Source of the DNA: Bacteroidaceae bacterium
GTDB taxonomy: Bacteria; Bacteroidota; Bacteroidia; Bacteroidales; Bacteroidaceae
Assembly (NCBI GenBank): GCA_017462065.1
Contig: JAFTRV010000079.1
Location: 1-49,086, forward strand
Direction: 5' to 3'
Length of the DNA stretch: 49,086 nt
Shown here piece after piece: positions 34,895 through 44,112 of this stretch (its first letter is position 1; each line of letters opens with the position of its first letter). The position numbers and the translations under genes are program-made. A model generated the notes under the pieces. The model did no database searches. It saw nothing but the letters and a program-made list of their open reading frames with translations, and had not been told where the DNA came from.

Positions 34895-35841
34895 TGCAAT
34901 ATTCTTATACTGTTATGTTTATTCTTTCCTTTCTTAAACGTGCCTAAGTCAATCTTGTACCCTAAGTATATATCATGATTGCCGTAGGCTGCGCCTACTC
35001 CCGAGGTAAACAGTTCATATCCGTAGCTCAGGGTTATATTCATCATCTCAACTCCTAAAAACAGGGCTACAGATGTCGTGGGGCTGTATGTCACTCCTCC
35101 GAAGAACTCTTTCCCGTTGTAGCTGTATGTGGCTTTGCCCGTTATGTCGGCACGCCACGCCACGAAGTCTGTCATCACCTGCAGTGAGGGCTGTATTGAA
35201 AATAACGGATTTTTTAACGGTATATTGCCTCCGGCCATAAAATTTAAGTAGGGGTCGATGCGAATTTCGTTCTTTTCGCCCATCTCGATAAGCGGAGCGT
35301 TCAAATGAAGCCCCGACGCTCCCACGTAGAAATACTTGTGCTGGTACAGCAATCCGGCTCCGACATCAAAGTTGTTTCCGTCCGCATTTCCCGACGGGAA
35401 GGCCGGGTCGTTATTCTCGCCTCCAAAGTCAAGGTCCTTGTTCTCGAAGCTGCTGTTCACAAGGCCAATCTGAGCGCCAATTACAAAGCGTCCTTTAAAC
35501 AACTTGAAGCCGTATGCGTAATTGAGATAGAGATGCTGGTTCGAGAATTTGCCTATCTCATCATTCACTACGCCTAAACCAAGATTGTGGTCGCTCTTTA
35601 TGAAAGGAATAGGAGTGTCGATGTTGATGAGCATGGTCTTCGGATTGCCCTCAAAGCCTGTAAGCTGGTTGCTGTAGGCCGCATATATGGTCATCTGCCT
35701 GTCAAAACCAGCTCCTGCCGGGTTATAGAAATTCTGCATCTTCCAGTAGTGGGTAAAATGAGCGTCATACTGTGCACTTACGTTCAGTACCGCACATGCC
35801 GACAACAATGCTATCAATAACCACTTTCTCATTTTGCTCAA
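34891..35841 (-). CDS. porP: T9SS outer-membrane protein PorP/SprF family
   Basis: Outer-membrane barrel of the PorP/SprF family. It has a signal peptide (WLLIALLSACAVLNVSAQ). The family start YDAHFTHYWKMQNFYNPAGAG is followed by strands such as LYLNYAYGFKLFKGRFVIGAQ and FYVGASGLHLNAP and, at the end, YLGYKIDLGTF. The 316 residues fit. It opens the porP-gldK-gldL-gldM-gldN operon, as in Porphyromonas. Upstream is an AT-rich stretch without a convincing consensus promoter, then the 40-bp palindrome at 35933-35972. Confidence 0.92.
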   Translation of the reverse strand: MSKMRKWLLIALLSACAVLNVSAQYDAHFTHYWKMQNFYNPAGAGFDRQMTIYAAYSNQLTGFEGNPKTMLINIDTPIPFIKSDHNLGLGVVNDEIGKFSNQHLYLNYAYGFKLFKGRFVIGAQIGLVNSSFENKDLDFGGENNDPAFPSGNADGNNFDVGAGLLYQHKYFYVGASGLHLNAPLIEMGEKNEIRIDPYLNFMAGGNIPLKNPLFSIQPSLQVMTDFVAWRADITGKATYSYNGKEFFGGVTYSPTTSVALFLGVEMMNITLSYGYELFTSGVGAAYGNHDIYLGYKIDLGTFKKGKNKHNSIRILQ

Positions 35842-35932
35842 TTTACCTCTTTTCTAACGTGAAAACGCGCTATATATTATCTTAATACCGCTTTTTTTAT
35901 CTTTCGTGCTTTTACGCCCCTCTCATTATAAT

Positions 35933-35972
35933 AGTTTATACCCAACGCAGGCGCCTGCGTTGGGTATAAACT
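35933..35972. terminator. Perfect 40-bp palindrome between the TlpA operon and porP
   Basis: Two 20-nt arms, AGTTTATACCCAACGCAGGC and its exact complement, meet with no spacer. It lies 15 nt past the last gene of the SusCD-TlpA operon and 92 nt before porP. On the plus strand it is followed by GTTTTTTG; on the minus strand it is preceded by an A run and followed by ATTATAAT, so it is not a classic U-tract terminator for the genes it follows. Terminator, RNA-end stabiliser or dyad operator are all possible. Confidence 0.6.
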
Positions 35973-35987
35973 GTTTTTTGATATGAA

Positions 35988-37169
35988 TTATTCTTTTTGG
36001 TCAAGATAGTAGAGGTCTCCTGCAAGTATCTGTTCAACCCTTTCTAAAGCCTCTTCTCCTGTCATGTCGAGTGAAATAGCTCTGCCTTCCGGGTCAAAAA
36101 GCATTATTTGGGGCGTTGCTTTCACTCCAAGAAGTTTTGCCGCAGGCGATTCGGAGCCTGCAAGGTCACAGCTGTGCAGCCAGCCTTCCATGTTGATTCC
36201 GTTGCTCTCCATTGCGTTCTTCCAAACGGTAGCATCCTTGTCAAAAGAGACACTGAGTATAACAAAATTGTCTTGTTTGTCCTTTGTGTTGCTATAGAGA
36301 GCTTTGAGGTACTCAAGCTCTTCGATTGATTTCTCGCAATCGGCGGCCCACACGTTAAGCAGAACGAACTTGCCTCGATAGTCTGAAAGTTGCCCTGTAT
36401 TGCCGTCAGCAAGCTTGAGGGCAATATCCGGAGCTACGTTGCCTACCTTAAGGCTGCGTGCAAGGACTGCGTTCTTGAACGACTTGTAGTAAGGGTGGCT
36501 GTGAAGGGTCGTGGAAACGCTGTTCGCCATCTGTTCGGCATACGCATCGCTAATAATAGGCAGGAATGTCCTTTGCATCTCGAACGGTACGAAAGCCGAG
36601 GTGTTGTGGTCAATGAGGTATCTCAGCTGCTCCGACTTTACTCTTACCTCCTCTTTTCCCTTTATCTGAGCAACGGCTATCTTGCCCTCCTTGCTGTCGA
36701 GCCACGCATCTCCTTTCTCATGTTTAAGAAGCCCGACCTTCTCTGCAATCCTTTTCTTTCCGGCCTTTGCAATGTACTTGTATTCAGTGAATAGGTTGTT
36801 GAGAGGAGAGCCGTTCACATCGCTCATGCCGGGCTCTGCGGCTTTGGCTGTGTCTACAATAATTTCGTCTTGCTCTACGAAGAGCTCAATATCTCTTCCC
36901 TCTCCCAGGCCTGTGATAGTGTAGAGCATTGCAGGCTCGTTCTCGTTCACCTTATATTTAAGAGTGTACTTGCCTTTCTTTACCTTTGCGGAACATACAT
37001 TGGTCTTGCGTCCGTAATCATCGGTGCGTGTAAGGTATACCTTCTTTATCTTCTTGCCGTTGTAAAGAACGTCATCGGCGATGTCGCCGTTAATTATGCA
37101 AAGGCCCTGCGCATTGACAGCCAAGCATGCTGTAAAAGCGACAACTGTTATAATGAATCTCTGTAGCAT
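35988..37169 (-). CDS. TlpA/DUF4369-type thioredoxin-like protein with degenerate active site
   Basis: Secreted protein (signal IITVVAFTACLAVNAQ) with an N-terminal DUF4369-like beta domain, a helical middle, and a C-terminal thioredoxin fold from about residue 245. The fold is recognisable (GKFVLLNVWA, then VKATPQIMLFDPEG with the cis-Pro), but the active site reads ADCEKS where its neighbours have SWCGPC. The second redox Cys is missing and only a single thiol remains, so it cannot act as a normal dithiol reductase. It could be a monothiol or binding-only variant. Last gene of the eight-gene operon, 11 nt after its paralog, and followed by the 40-bp palindrome. Confidence 0.85.
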   Translation of the reverse strand: MLQRFIITVVAFTACLAVNAQGLCIINGDIADDVLYNGKKIKKVYLTRTDDYGRKTNVCSAKVKKGKYTLKYKVNENEPAMLYTITGLGEGRDIELFVEQDEIIVDTAKAAEPGMSDVNGSPLNNLFTEYKYIAKAGKKRIAEKVGLLKHEKGDAWLDSKEGKIAVAQIKGKEEVRVKSEQLRYLIDHNTSAFVPFEMQRTFLPIISDAYAEQMANSVSTTLHSHPYYKSFKNAVLARSLKVGNVAPDIALKLADGNTGQLSDYRGKFVLLNVWAADCEKSIEELEYLKALYSNTKDKQDNFVILSVSFDKDATVWKNAMESNGINMEGWLHSCDLAGSESPAAKLLGVKATPQIMLFDPEGRAISLDMTGEEALERVEQILAGDLYYLDQKE

Positions 37170-37180
37170 AGCTTTAATGT

Positions 37181-38332
37181 TTATTTGTTTGCACCATCGA
37201 CGATGCTCTTGATTTTCTTAACCATCTCTTCGCCTCTGAGTTCGAACTGCATGACGTTGCCCTCGGGGTCGATCAACACCGTGTAAGGGATGCCTTTAGC
37301 GCCAAAGAACTTAATAGCCTCGCTGTTCCAACCCTTAAGCGTCGATATATGTACCCAGTTCTTGTGTGTAAGCTCACGGCTCTCAATGCAATTTACCCAG
37401 TCTTTCTCTTTGCTGTCTATCGAGTAGCTAAGGACAATGAAATTGTCGCTTTTCTCAGAGTATGCAAGTCCCTCTTTCAAGTAGGGGATTTCACGGCGGC
37501 ATGGTCCGCACCAGCTTGCCCAGAAGTCAATGAACACATACTTGCCTCTGAAGTCGGACAGCGAAACCTCTTTGCCGTCCGGCGTGAAGCCGCTTATGTC
37601 GGGCGAGGGCGAACCTATCTTGAGATTTGCCGCAAGAACCTCATTCTGAAGCTCTTTGTAAAGCTTGTGGCTGTGCAGGTTCTGCGGTACGGCACTAAGG
37701 AAGTTCTGTATCATGTCCGTGTTGAAGGTCGGCATCATTGCGTACTTTATTATATACAGTGCCACGGGCGAATCAAGGTTGTCGTAGATGAAATCCATTA
37801 TGGCTACCTTGAAGTGAAGGTTATTCACGTAGAATGTCGGAGAGGTGAAGTTTACTTCCGCCTCCATATCGCCTTTTATTTCGTCAGGTATGGTTGCCTG
37901 AGCGACCTTCATTCTGGCTTTGCTCTCCTTAATGCACCTGTTGTTCACCTCTAAGTACTTCTGGTATACGTCGTTGCATGGAGTGCCGACTACTCTTGCC
38001 GGAATAGGGTATGCTGCGTCAAAGGGACCGACCGTTATCACTCCCTCCTCGAGAAATACCTGCACGCTTCCGTTGTCAAAGCCTTTGATGTTGTATATTT
38101 CGGCTGTTTCGGGGACAGTGCCTTCAAATGTGAACTTGCCGTTCTCAACAGCGGCTGTCGCAATGGTTACAGGCTGGCCGTCAATCATCCTTTCGAGTGT
38201 TACCTCTTTTACATGCTTGTCGCTGTAACACAGTTTCGTGCTGCTCATTTCGCCATTAATGACGTATTTTTTTTCTTGAGCTGTTGCAAAGGTGGCTGCA
38301 GCAAGCATAGCCACAATAATAAACTGTTTCAT
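37181..38332 (-). CDS. TlpA-family thiol-disulfide oxidoreductase (DUF4369 + thioredoxin)
   Basis: Periplasm-facing redox protein: signal peptide (FIIVAMLAAATFATAQ), DUF4369-like domain at about 22-120, helical linker, and thioredoxin domain from about 250. The active site WASWCGPCR is intact, with cis-Pro in GIPYTVLID. Such proteins reduce or isomerise disulfides of envelope substrates. No lipobox is evident, so it is probably soluble in the periplasm. It lies 25 nt after the upstream TlpA paralog. It differs enough from its two neighbours that the triplet is an old duplication. Confidence 0.92.
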   Translation of the reverse strand: MKQFIIVAMLAAATFATAQEKKYVINGEMSSTKLCYSDKHVKEVTLERMIDGQPVTIATAAVENGKFTFEGTVPETAEIYNIKGFDNGSVQVFLEEGVITVGPFDAAYPIPARVVGTPCNDVYQKYLEVNNRCIKESKARMKVAQATIPDEIKGDMEAEVNFTSPTFYVNNLHFKVAIMDFIYDNLDSPVALYIIKYAMMPTFNTDMIQNFLSAVPQNLHSHKLYKELQNEVLAANLKIGSPSPDISGFTPDGKEVSLSDFRGKYVFIDFWASWCGPCRREIPYLKEGLAYSEKSDNFIVLSYSIDSKEKDWVNCIESRELTHKNWVHISTLKGWNSEAIKFFGAKGIPYTVLIDPEGNVMQFELRGEEMVKKIKSIVDGANK

Positions 38333-38357
38333 AGTTTATGATTAAATGAGTGATTTC

Positions 38358-39470
38358 TTACTTAAGGCGTTCCTGCAAAAAGGCCTTAAGCTGTTCGCCG
38401 CGCAGGCCGTTCGCAATAATATGGTTGTTCTCGTCAAGTATGAACAGTGCCGGCACGCCCGAAACATTGTACTGGTGAGCGACCTCGCAGTCCCAGCCTT
38501 TGAGCGAAGATACATTAATCCAGCTCAGCCCGTCTTTCTCAATCGCCTTCTGCCATCCGGCCTTGCTGTGGTCGAGCGATATGCCAATAATCTCTAAGCC
38601 TTTGCTGTGGAACTCGTCATAGAGCTTCTTCAAAGCGGGGTTGTTGAGACGGCATGGCCCGCACCAGCTTGCCCAAAAATCAATAATCTTTATCTTGCCT
38701 TTTACCGAACTCATCGTTACCGGGTTGCCGTTCAGGTCGGGAAGGGTGAAGTCGGGAGCTACAGCTCCGCCTGCCGTCTTCTCCATTCTGTCGATTCTCT
38801 CTTCTATAATGCGTCCGCAATGAGTCGCCTTTGCGCCCTCGCCAAGAGTGCGGTACATCTCTTTTGACTCTCTGAGGCCGGCGTCACGCATCTCAATGTT
38901 CGAAAGTATGGTATATGCGGCAATAAGGTTGTCGTTCTCTTTCAGGAAGTTCCCGGTAAAGTCCTGTAATTTCTTCTGTTCGTTACGCAGGGTATCGTTC
39001 ACAAGGCTTGCGCTACGGAACTTTTTGTTGCTTCGCATATCCTCGTATCTATCTTTCAACCCATTGACAAGGTTGCGCATGGAGTCCGATTTTACCAAGT
39101 GCTGCGTATATCTTTCGTTGAGAACGCCACCTTTTATGTAAAAACTCTCGTCATTGCTCAAGTTTGCCTCGTATGCAGTGCCAGGCTCTGCAAGCAACGT
39201 GAAACCGCCAGAATAGCCCTCTACGGCAATTTGCACGACCATAGGCTCTTCTGCAGGTACCTCAATTGCGAACTTGCCTTTCTTGAAGTCGCAGAAGGCA
39301 AGCGTGTCAGTAATCTCTTCGCTCCGGCGTGACGTTATATGCAGACGCCCTTTCTTGATGCCTTGCACCTTTCCTTTTATGGCGATACTGCCTGTCTGCG
39401 CAGCACTATGCCCAGGCAATGCAATAAGGAACCCCAAGAGGAGTATTGTTAATGATAATTTCCTGTTCAT
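38358..39470 (-). CDS. TlpA-family thiol-disulfide oxidoreductase (DUF4369 + thioredoxin)
   Basis: Paralog of the next two genes, with signal peptide (LTILLLGFLIALPGHSAAQ), DUF4369-like domain, helical middle region and thioredoxin domain with intact WASWCGPCR and the cis-Pro in SGVPALFIL. At 370 residues it matches the family layout. Its ATG shares bases with the stop of the PKD-like lipoprotein gene (TAATG overlap), tying the redox proteins to the import lipoproteins. Expected role: keeps thiols of an imported ligand or of envelope partners reduced; the substrate is unknown. Confidence 0.92.
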   Translation of the reverse strand: MNRKLSLTILLLGFLIALPGHSAAQTGSIAIKGKVQGIKKGRLHITSRRSEEITDTLAFCDFKKGKFAIEVPAEEPMVVQIAVEGYSGGFTLLAEPGTAYEANLSNDESFYIKGGVLNERYTQHLVKSDSMRNLVNGLKDRYEDMRSNKKFRSASLVNDTLRNEQKKLQDFTGNFLKENDNLIAAYTILSNIEMRDAGLRESKEMYRTLGEGAKATHCGRIIEERIDRMEKTAGGAVAPDFTLPDLNGNPVTMSSVKGKIKIIDFWASWCGPCRLNNPALKKLYDEFHSKGLEIIGISLDHSKAGWQKAIEKDGLSWINVSSLKGWDCEVAHQYNVSGVPALFILDENNHIIANGLRGEQLKAFLQERLK

Positions 39471-41200
39471 TACTCATAAACGTTATTATATTCATAATGA
39501 TGCGTGAACTGCATGTCTTTGACTTTTCCCCACTTGTTGCCTTCAGAGTCCTTGTCGTAGAAGAGCGTCGTGAACTCCTTGTCAAGGTCGGCTGCCGTGT
39601 TGAACCTTATTTCTGCAATGGCGCCATTGCTTCCGTTGAACATGGCAATGCTCAAGTATCTGCCGAGGTCACCGCTATATATGTGGTTGTCCTCGGTGCG
39701 GAACTTTATCATGGTTATCTCATACCCCTCGTGAGCTACGTACATAGGCACATTGTCTCCGCTCAGAACATTGTATCTGTAGACGGTGTTCTTGTCGGCG
39801 TAGAAGAGGTAGTTGTTGGTAAACCATGAGTTGTATGTAATGGTCGTCGGGTTGCATTCGGGTTTCATGGCCGGCATCTTCTCGCATGTCACCGAGAATG
39901 CAGGGTCTTTCTTTACGGCGCCGCTCTTTCTGTTAGGGCTTGAAGCCATTTCGTCCTTGCTCTCTCCGATTGTGAGCTGCTTTAAAGCGTAACGATAGTA
40001 CGTTCCCTCTGACTCATCCTGGAATATGAAGTATGCGCTCTGTTTCTCGTAGTTGTCACGATAGTTCACGTAGCCGAGTATGGCTGTCAGGCCCTCGGGC
40101 GATTTCGACAGAGTGGCAAAGTCAATGTTCGCGTCAATTACAGGATTGACCGACTTAAGGTTCGGATTGACCGACTCGGCCTCATTATTGTAGGTTGCCA
40201 TGCCTGTGTGGTCCTCCTTGAAACTATAAAGGAAACGGTTGTTCTTTGCGTCCCAGAACACAAAGCGGTTATGTGTTATTGTCGCCGCGGTGATGCTGTA
40301 GTCGCTCTGGTGCAACGAGTTGCTGTTGTTCTCTTCCACGCTGTATCCGGGTCTGTAAAGGGCATGCAGGGTATTGCCAATGTATACATCGCCGTTTTCT
40401 GTAAGAACAACTTTGTACTGGTGGTCAGGGTCACCTGTCTGGATAATCTTCTTGAACTTGAACTCTTCGCTTTCGGGCTTGAATATCTGGTTTGAAACGA
40501 ACTTAAGATCCATGCCGAATGCGTTGTATACGTTCGTCTCCTTGCCATCGCCGAAGACTGTAAGGTTATGAGCCTTGTACTGTGTTGTTCTGTCTTGCGT
40601 TGAGCCAAAGTTATAGAATGTCGTGTATGCGAAGCCTGTCGCATTGCTGTATACGTTATTCGGCGTTATTGACGTTATATCGGTTCGTGCGTATGTATCG
40701 TCGCCGATAATCTCAATGTTGCCGAGCTTGCGGTTGCCCTCGCTGCCGTGCAGTATGAAAAGGCTGTTCTTGAAAAGGGGGCGTGTAGCTACCTGGAAGC
40801 TTGCATACCTTGACAAGGTAGTGCTTCTGTCGTATACCTGCAGGAATACATCGTAAGAGACATCCTCTCCAAGAGGAAGAGTGACGTCAAGATATCCCTT
40901 TGTCTCCACTGTGTCCTTGACCGCCTTGCCATCTTTGTCGGTGTAGCTTATATACCAATTGAAGTCAAGGTTGTTGTAGTTTTCTGCCAATGTCTGTTCC
41001 ACGATAGCCTCGATGCGGCGTTTGGTGTCATTCTCGGTCAAGGCTCTTTGCAGCTCTATGGTCTTTCCGCTTATCTCCGGAGAAAAGCTTATCGACGTTA
41101 TCTCATTCATAGAGTCAAGGTCGTAGTCGTAATTGCCCAAGTCTTGGTAGCAACCGCTCAACAGAGCGACGGAGATGAATGTCAATATTGTCTTTTTCAT
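39470..41200 (-). CDS. PKD-like family lipoprotein of a SusCD system
   Basis: Secreted lipoprotein (ILTFISVALLSGCYQDLGNYDYD). The Y-x-D-L-G-N-Y-D-Y-D start after the lipidated Cys and the following Ig-like domain are characteristic of the PKD-like family that accompanies some SusCD pairs. The rest (about residues 140-576) looks like a beta-propeller-type binding domain with repeated aromatic strands. It is predicted to sit on the cell surface next to SusD and bind ligand. It follows the DUF4843 gene by 50 nt and is translationally coupled to the first TlpA gene. Confidence 0.82.
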   Translation of the reverse strand: MKKTILTFISVALLSGCYQDLGNYDYDLDSMNEITSISFSPEISGKTIELQRALTENDTKRRIEAIVEQTLAENYNNLDFNWYISYTDKDGKAVKDTVETKGYLDVTLPLGEDVSYDVFLQVYDRSTTLSRYASFQVATRPLFKNSLFILHGSEGNRKLGNIEIIGDDTYARTDITSITPNNVYSNATGFAYTTFYNFGSTQDRTTQYKAHNLTVFGDGKETNVYNAFGMDLKFVSNQIFKPESEEFKFKKIIQTGDPDHQYKVVLTENGDVYIGNTLHALYRPGYSVEENNSNSLHQSDYSITAATITHNRFVFWDAKNNRFLYSFKEDHTGMATYNNEAESVNPNLKSVNPVIDANIDFATLSKSPEGLTAILGYVNYRDNYEKQSAYFIFQDESEGTYYRYALKQLTIGESKDEMASSPNRKSGAVKKDPAFSVTCEKMPAMKPECNPTTITYNSWFTNNYLFYADKNTVYRYNVLSGDNVPMYVAHEGYEITMIKFRTEDNHIYSGDLGRYLSIAMFNGSNGAIAEIRFNTAADLDKEFTTLFYDKDSEGNKWGKVKDMQFTHHYEYNNVYE

Positions 41201-41250
41201 AATTGTATCGTTGTAGGTGGTATCAGATTATTTGAAATCCGTAGTCTCTT

Positions 41251-42612
41251 TTATTCAATATCCAGTTCCGGGAATGTAAAGTCATATATTCCGGCAGGCA
41301 CTTTGTCGTAGGCCTCCTTTATAATCCTATAGCATTCCTTCATTTTCTCTTCGCCGCCGACAGTCTCGTCCCAGCCCCATGTGTAGGTGTTAAGGTCTGC
41401 CGTGAACGGGAAGAGTTCTGCTATCACAAAGTTCTCGGCGCCTCTTGCCTGCATCATTGTGCTGAGCATGAAACGGTACTTGTCCTCGACACCTTTGTTA
41501 TTGCTGTCCTTGTATGAATACTCTCCGAAGTATTTCTCCACAATAGCCTTGCAACCGAGCTTGTCGGGGTCTTCCCACCAATAAGGGATGGTAACGTCAT
41601 AGACAACGCTTTTCTTCAACGGAACCCAGAATCCTTCTTTGTATTCGTCGAACTTATAGCCCAACCTCGCATAGTTGTAATATTCGTTCATCATGTAGAG
41701 AACATCCTGTTTGTGTATATCCTTAGCGTTCTCTATGATATATTGCCTTGTCTCTTCGCTGGTGTATATATCAACCACATCCTTTATTGTGGTAACGCCG
41801 ATGCCTCTGTTCAATGTCAAGAACTTCTTTACATAGAACACTCCAAGCTCTTCGGGACAATCTTTCCAGAAATAGGGCTCAACGTACCTCGGGCCGTATG
41901 CAGCAAGTATGGGGATTTCCGCTTCAAAAGGTCCGGCGAGGCTTCCGTCAAGAACGCTGTTTACTATGCGTTCGTTCAGCTCCTTCATCACGTCGTGCTT
42001 GTACAGCTTGTTGGAACTGTCATAGAAAGCGTTGTAATAGCTGTTGTCTCCTGTAAACTCGGCAATGAACGCATGGTTGGCCTTGTTCCACTCTCCCATA
42101 TATTCCGTAACGCTGTTGTTCCAGCTGCCGGGCTGTTCATAAGATTCCGTTACGTATATCGTAAACTCGTCCTTTCCTGCAATCGATGAGTCCAAGTCTC
42201 CGTCCTTGTCGATATAAACGCATACAGCCGTCGTGTCATTCTCTACAGCAGGGCGTTTTACCATTATCTCAATCTCTTTCTCATACTCTCTGTTCGCGAA
42301 CTTGACCTCTGGTATGGTTATCTCAGCAATCTCATACTCCTCAACGCTCTTGGCCTTTATTGAGAGAGTGCGCTCTTCATCGGAAAGGTAGCCGAGAAGC
42401 TTTACACGTATCTTTACGGGCACCTCTTGCGGCTGGCCTATCGTGTGTTCCCTGAAGTTTACCATGCTCTCGAACTGAGCGGCATACTCGTAGTCGAAGT
42501 AGGCGCCTTTAGTGCTTTCGTCAAAAAGGTCCGGCTCTATCTTTTCACAAGCTGTAAAAAGCATGGCGAAGCCTAACAGCAATGTTATTATAGAATGATT
42601 ATATCTTTTCAT
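41251..42612 (-). CDS. DUF4843-domain lipoprotein of a SusCD system
   Basis: Surface lipoprotein with signal HSIITLLLGFAMLFTAC. The family start EKIEPDLFDESTKGAYFDY, then an Ig-like domain (VPVKIRVKLLGYLSDEERT) and a helical C-terminal part are those of DUF4843 proteins, which are nearly always beside SusD and a PKD-like lipoprotein. From memory, a B. thetaiotaomicron SusCD complex with two extra lipoproteins of this sort held bound peptides; the identity of those lipoproteins should be checked. Spacing is 24 nt after susD. Confidence 0.85.
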   Translation of the reverse strand: MKRYNHSIITLLLGFAMLFTACEKIEPDLFDESTKGAYFDYEYAAQFESMVNFREHTIGQPQEVPVKIRVKLLGYLSDEERTLSIKAKSVEEYEIAEITIPEVKFANREYEKEIEIMVKRPAVENDTTAVCVYIDKDGDLDSSIAGKDEFTIYVTESYEQPGSWNNSVTEYMGEWNKANHAFIAEFTGDNSYYNAFYDSSNKLYKHDVMKELNERIVNSVLDGSLAGPFEAEIPILAAYGPRYVEPYFWKDCPEELGVFYVKKFLTLNRGIGVTTIKDVVDIYTSEETRQYIIENAKDIHKQDVLYMMNEYYNYARLGYKFDEYKEGFWVPLKKSVVYDVTIPYWWEDPDKLGCKAIVEKYFGEYSYKDSNNKGVEDKYRFMLSTMMQARGAENFVIAELFPFTADLNTYTWGWDETVGGEEKMKECYRIIKEAYDKVPAGIYDFTFPELDIE

Positions 42613-42636
42613 ATCGTAGTTTCTGTTTATACGTTA

Positions 42637-44088
42637 TTATGCGTCCTGGTTGTCGTCACTGTCAGTCTCTTCCTCGGTCCATCCGTACTCTTTCTCTCTG
42701 TCGGGAAGCGGGAATATGAAATTCTCCTCGGCAAGCTCTACGCCCGGGCAATGCTCCAACGCTCCTGTTATGCCGTGCGTCTTGAGGAACCAGAAGTATT
42801 GTCCTTCGGCATAGTACTCCTTGCGGTACTCATACTTCAAGGCTGCCGTACGCTCGCTCTTGTCATTGCAGGTCACATTCTTTGACATTGATATGCCTCG
42901 CTTGTTGCGTACGTCGTTGATGAAAAGCGCAGCGGCATCGCCCTCGTTCGATTCGCATGCGATATAATACATCTCGGGCAAGCGGATAAGAGGAATCATC
43001 TCATTGTCATTGTCAATGTATTTGCGTGAAACGCATATCTGCAGTCCGTTATCTTCGATGAACGCAGTGCTTTTAGCTCGCATGTCCTCGCTGTCGTCAC
43101 CCGACATTTCGAATATCGTATTTCGTGTGGCCTGCTTGATGTAGTACTTCGTATTCATCTTATCGCCGCCCGAAAAATATTCCGACATGAAGTTGCTCAT
43201 CTCGTGCATGCTCAGGCCGCATATAACCTCATTTGAAAGAATTGGGTCGTCATTGTTTCCGCTCTGCAGTTCAAGACCGCAGTTGTCAATAACCTCCATA
43301 GCGCACTTCTTGGCTTCCTCCTTATTGCCCGCATAGTTGTATACGCGCGCAAGCGTAGCATTGACAGCGTGGTAGTTGAAGCGGAAGCGACGGTCCGATG
43401 TCTCGTAATAGCTCAGTGAGATCTCCTTTTCATGGCTCAGCAGTCTCTTTGCCGTCAAGAGGTCGTCCGTTATGTTCTTTACCACGTCTTTCGCTGCCAA
43501 TAACGGCTGTTTCGAACTGTCGGCAACCTTGCGGTAAGGCATGCATTTCATATCCTGTCCTTTTGCGTTGCCGGCGTAGTTCATGGGGCCCCAGCCGCGC
43601 AGAAGGTCGAAGTGCAGGTAGGCTCTTATGGCATAAGCTTCGCCTTTTATCATGTTTCGTGTCGTAGAGTCGCTTATGACAGCCTCGCCGTTGAGGTCGA
43701 GCCACTTCAACAGGTTGTTGGCGTTGGCGATGATGTGGTACTGTCCCATCCACAAGTTGGCAAGGGTGTTCTTTGTGTTGAAAGCGCCGCTTGTCTCATT
43801 GTCATATATGTAAACGCTCTTTGGGTCCGTAGTGCCGTCGGGCAGTTTGTCGTACATCTGCGCAAGCTGTTCTACAAGGCCGAAACTGAGATTCTTGCCG
43901 TATGTGTCTTCGGCTGTCATTGTGATATAAAGGCCTGCCAATGCGCTCATGAAGCCGTTCTCGGTCTCGAAAAGCTCCTCTGCGGGCAGGTCGGTCTTCG
44001 GGGCTACGTCCAGCCATTCAGAGCAAGAGCTGAGAGAGAATGAACTTATCATTCCGGCTACAATCATATATATTATCTTCTTTTTCAT
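42637..44088 (-). CDS. SusD/RagB-family outer-membrane nutrient-binding lipoprotein
   Basis: Surface lid of the SusC transporter. It has a lipoprotein signal (YMIVAGMISSFSLSSC). The SusD hallmark EWLDVAPKTDLPAEELFET and the N-terminal helical TPR scaffold follow (RAYLHFDLLRGWGPMNY, with AYAIRAYLHFDL typical), and the C-terminal block IRLPEMYYIACES is present. The 483 residues and intact frame are normal. It lies 24 nt after susC. The ligand cannot be told from the sequence; no glycoside hydrolases are nearby, which argues against a polysaccharide locus. Confidence 0.93.
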   Translation of the reverse strand: MKKKIIYMIVAGMISSFSLSSCSEWLDVAPKTDLPAEELFETENGFMSALAGLYITMTAEDTYGKNLSFGLVEQLAQMYDKLPDGTTDPKSVYIYDNETSGAFNTKNTLANLWMGQYHIIANANNLLKWLDLNGEAVISDSTTRNMIKGEAYAIRAYLHFDLLRGWGPMNYAGNAKGQDMKCMPYRKVADSSKQPLLAAKDVVKNITDDLLTAKRLLSHEKEISLSYYETSDRRFRFNYHAVNATLARVYNYAGNKEEAKKCAMEVIDNCGLELQSGNNDDPILSNEVICGLSMHEMSNFMSEYFSGGDKMNTKYYIKQATRNTIFEMSGDDSEDMRAKSTAFIEDNGLQICVSRKYIDNDNEMIPLIRLPEMYYIACESNEGDAAALFINDVRNKRGISMSKNVTCNDKSERTAALKYEYRKEYYAEGQYFWFLKTHGITGALEHCPGVELAEENFIFPLPDREKEYGWTEEETDSDDNQDA

Positions 44089-44112
44089 CTTGAGTAGTCT
44101 GTTAAAGTGCGG

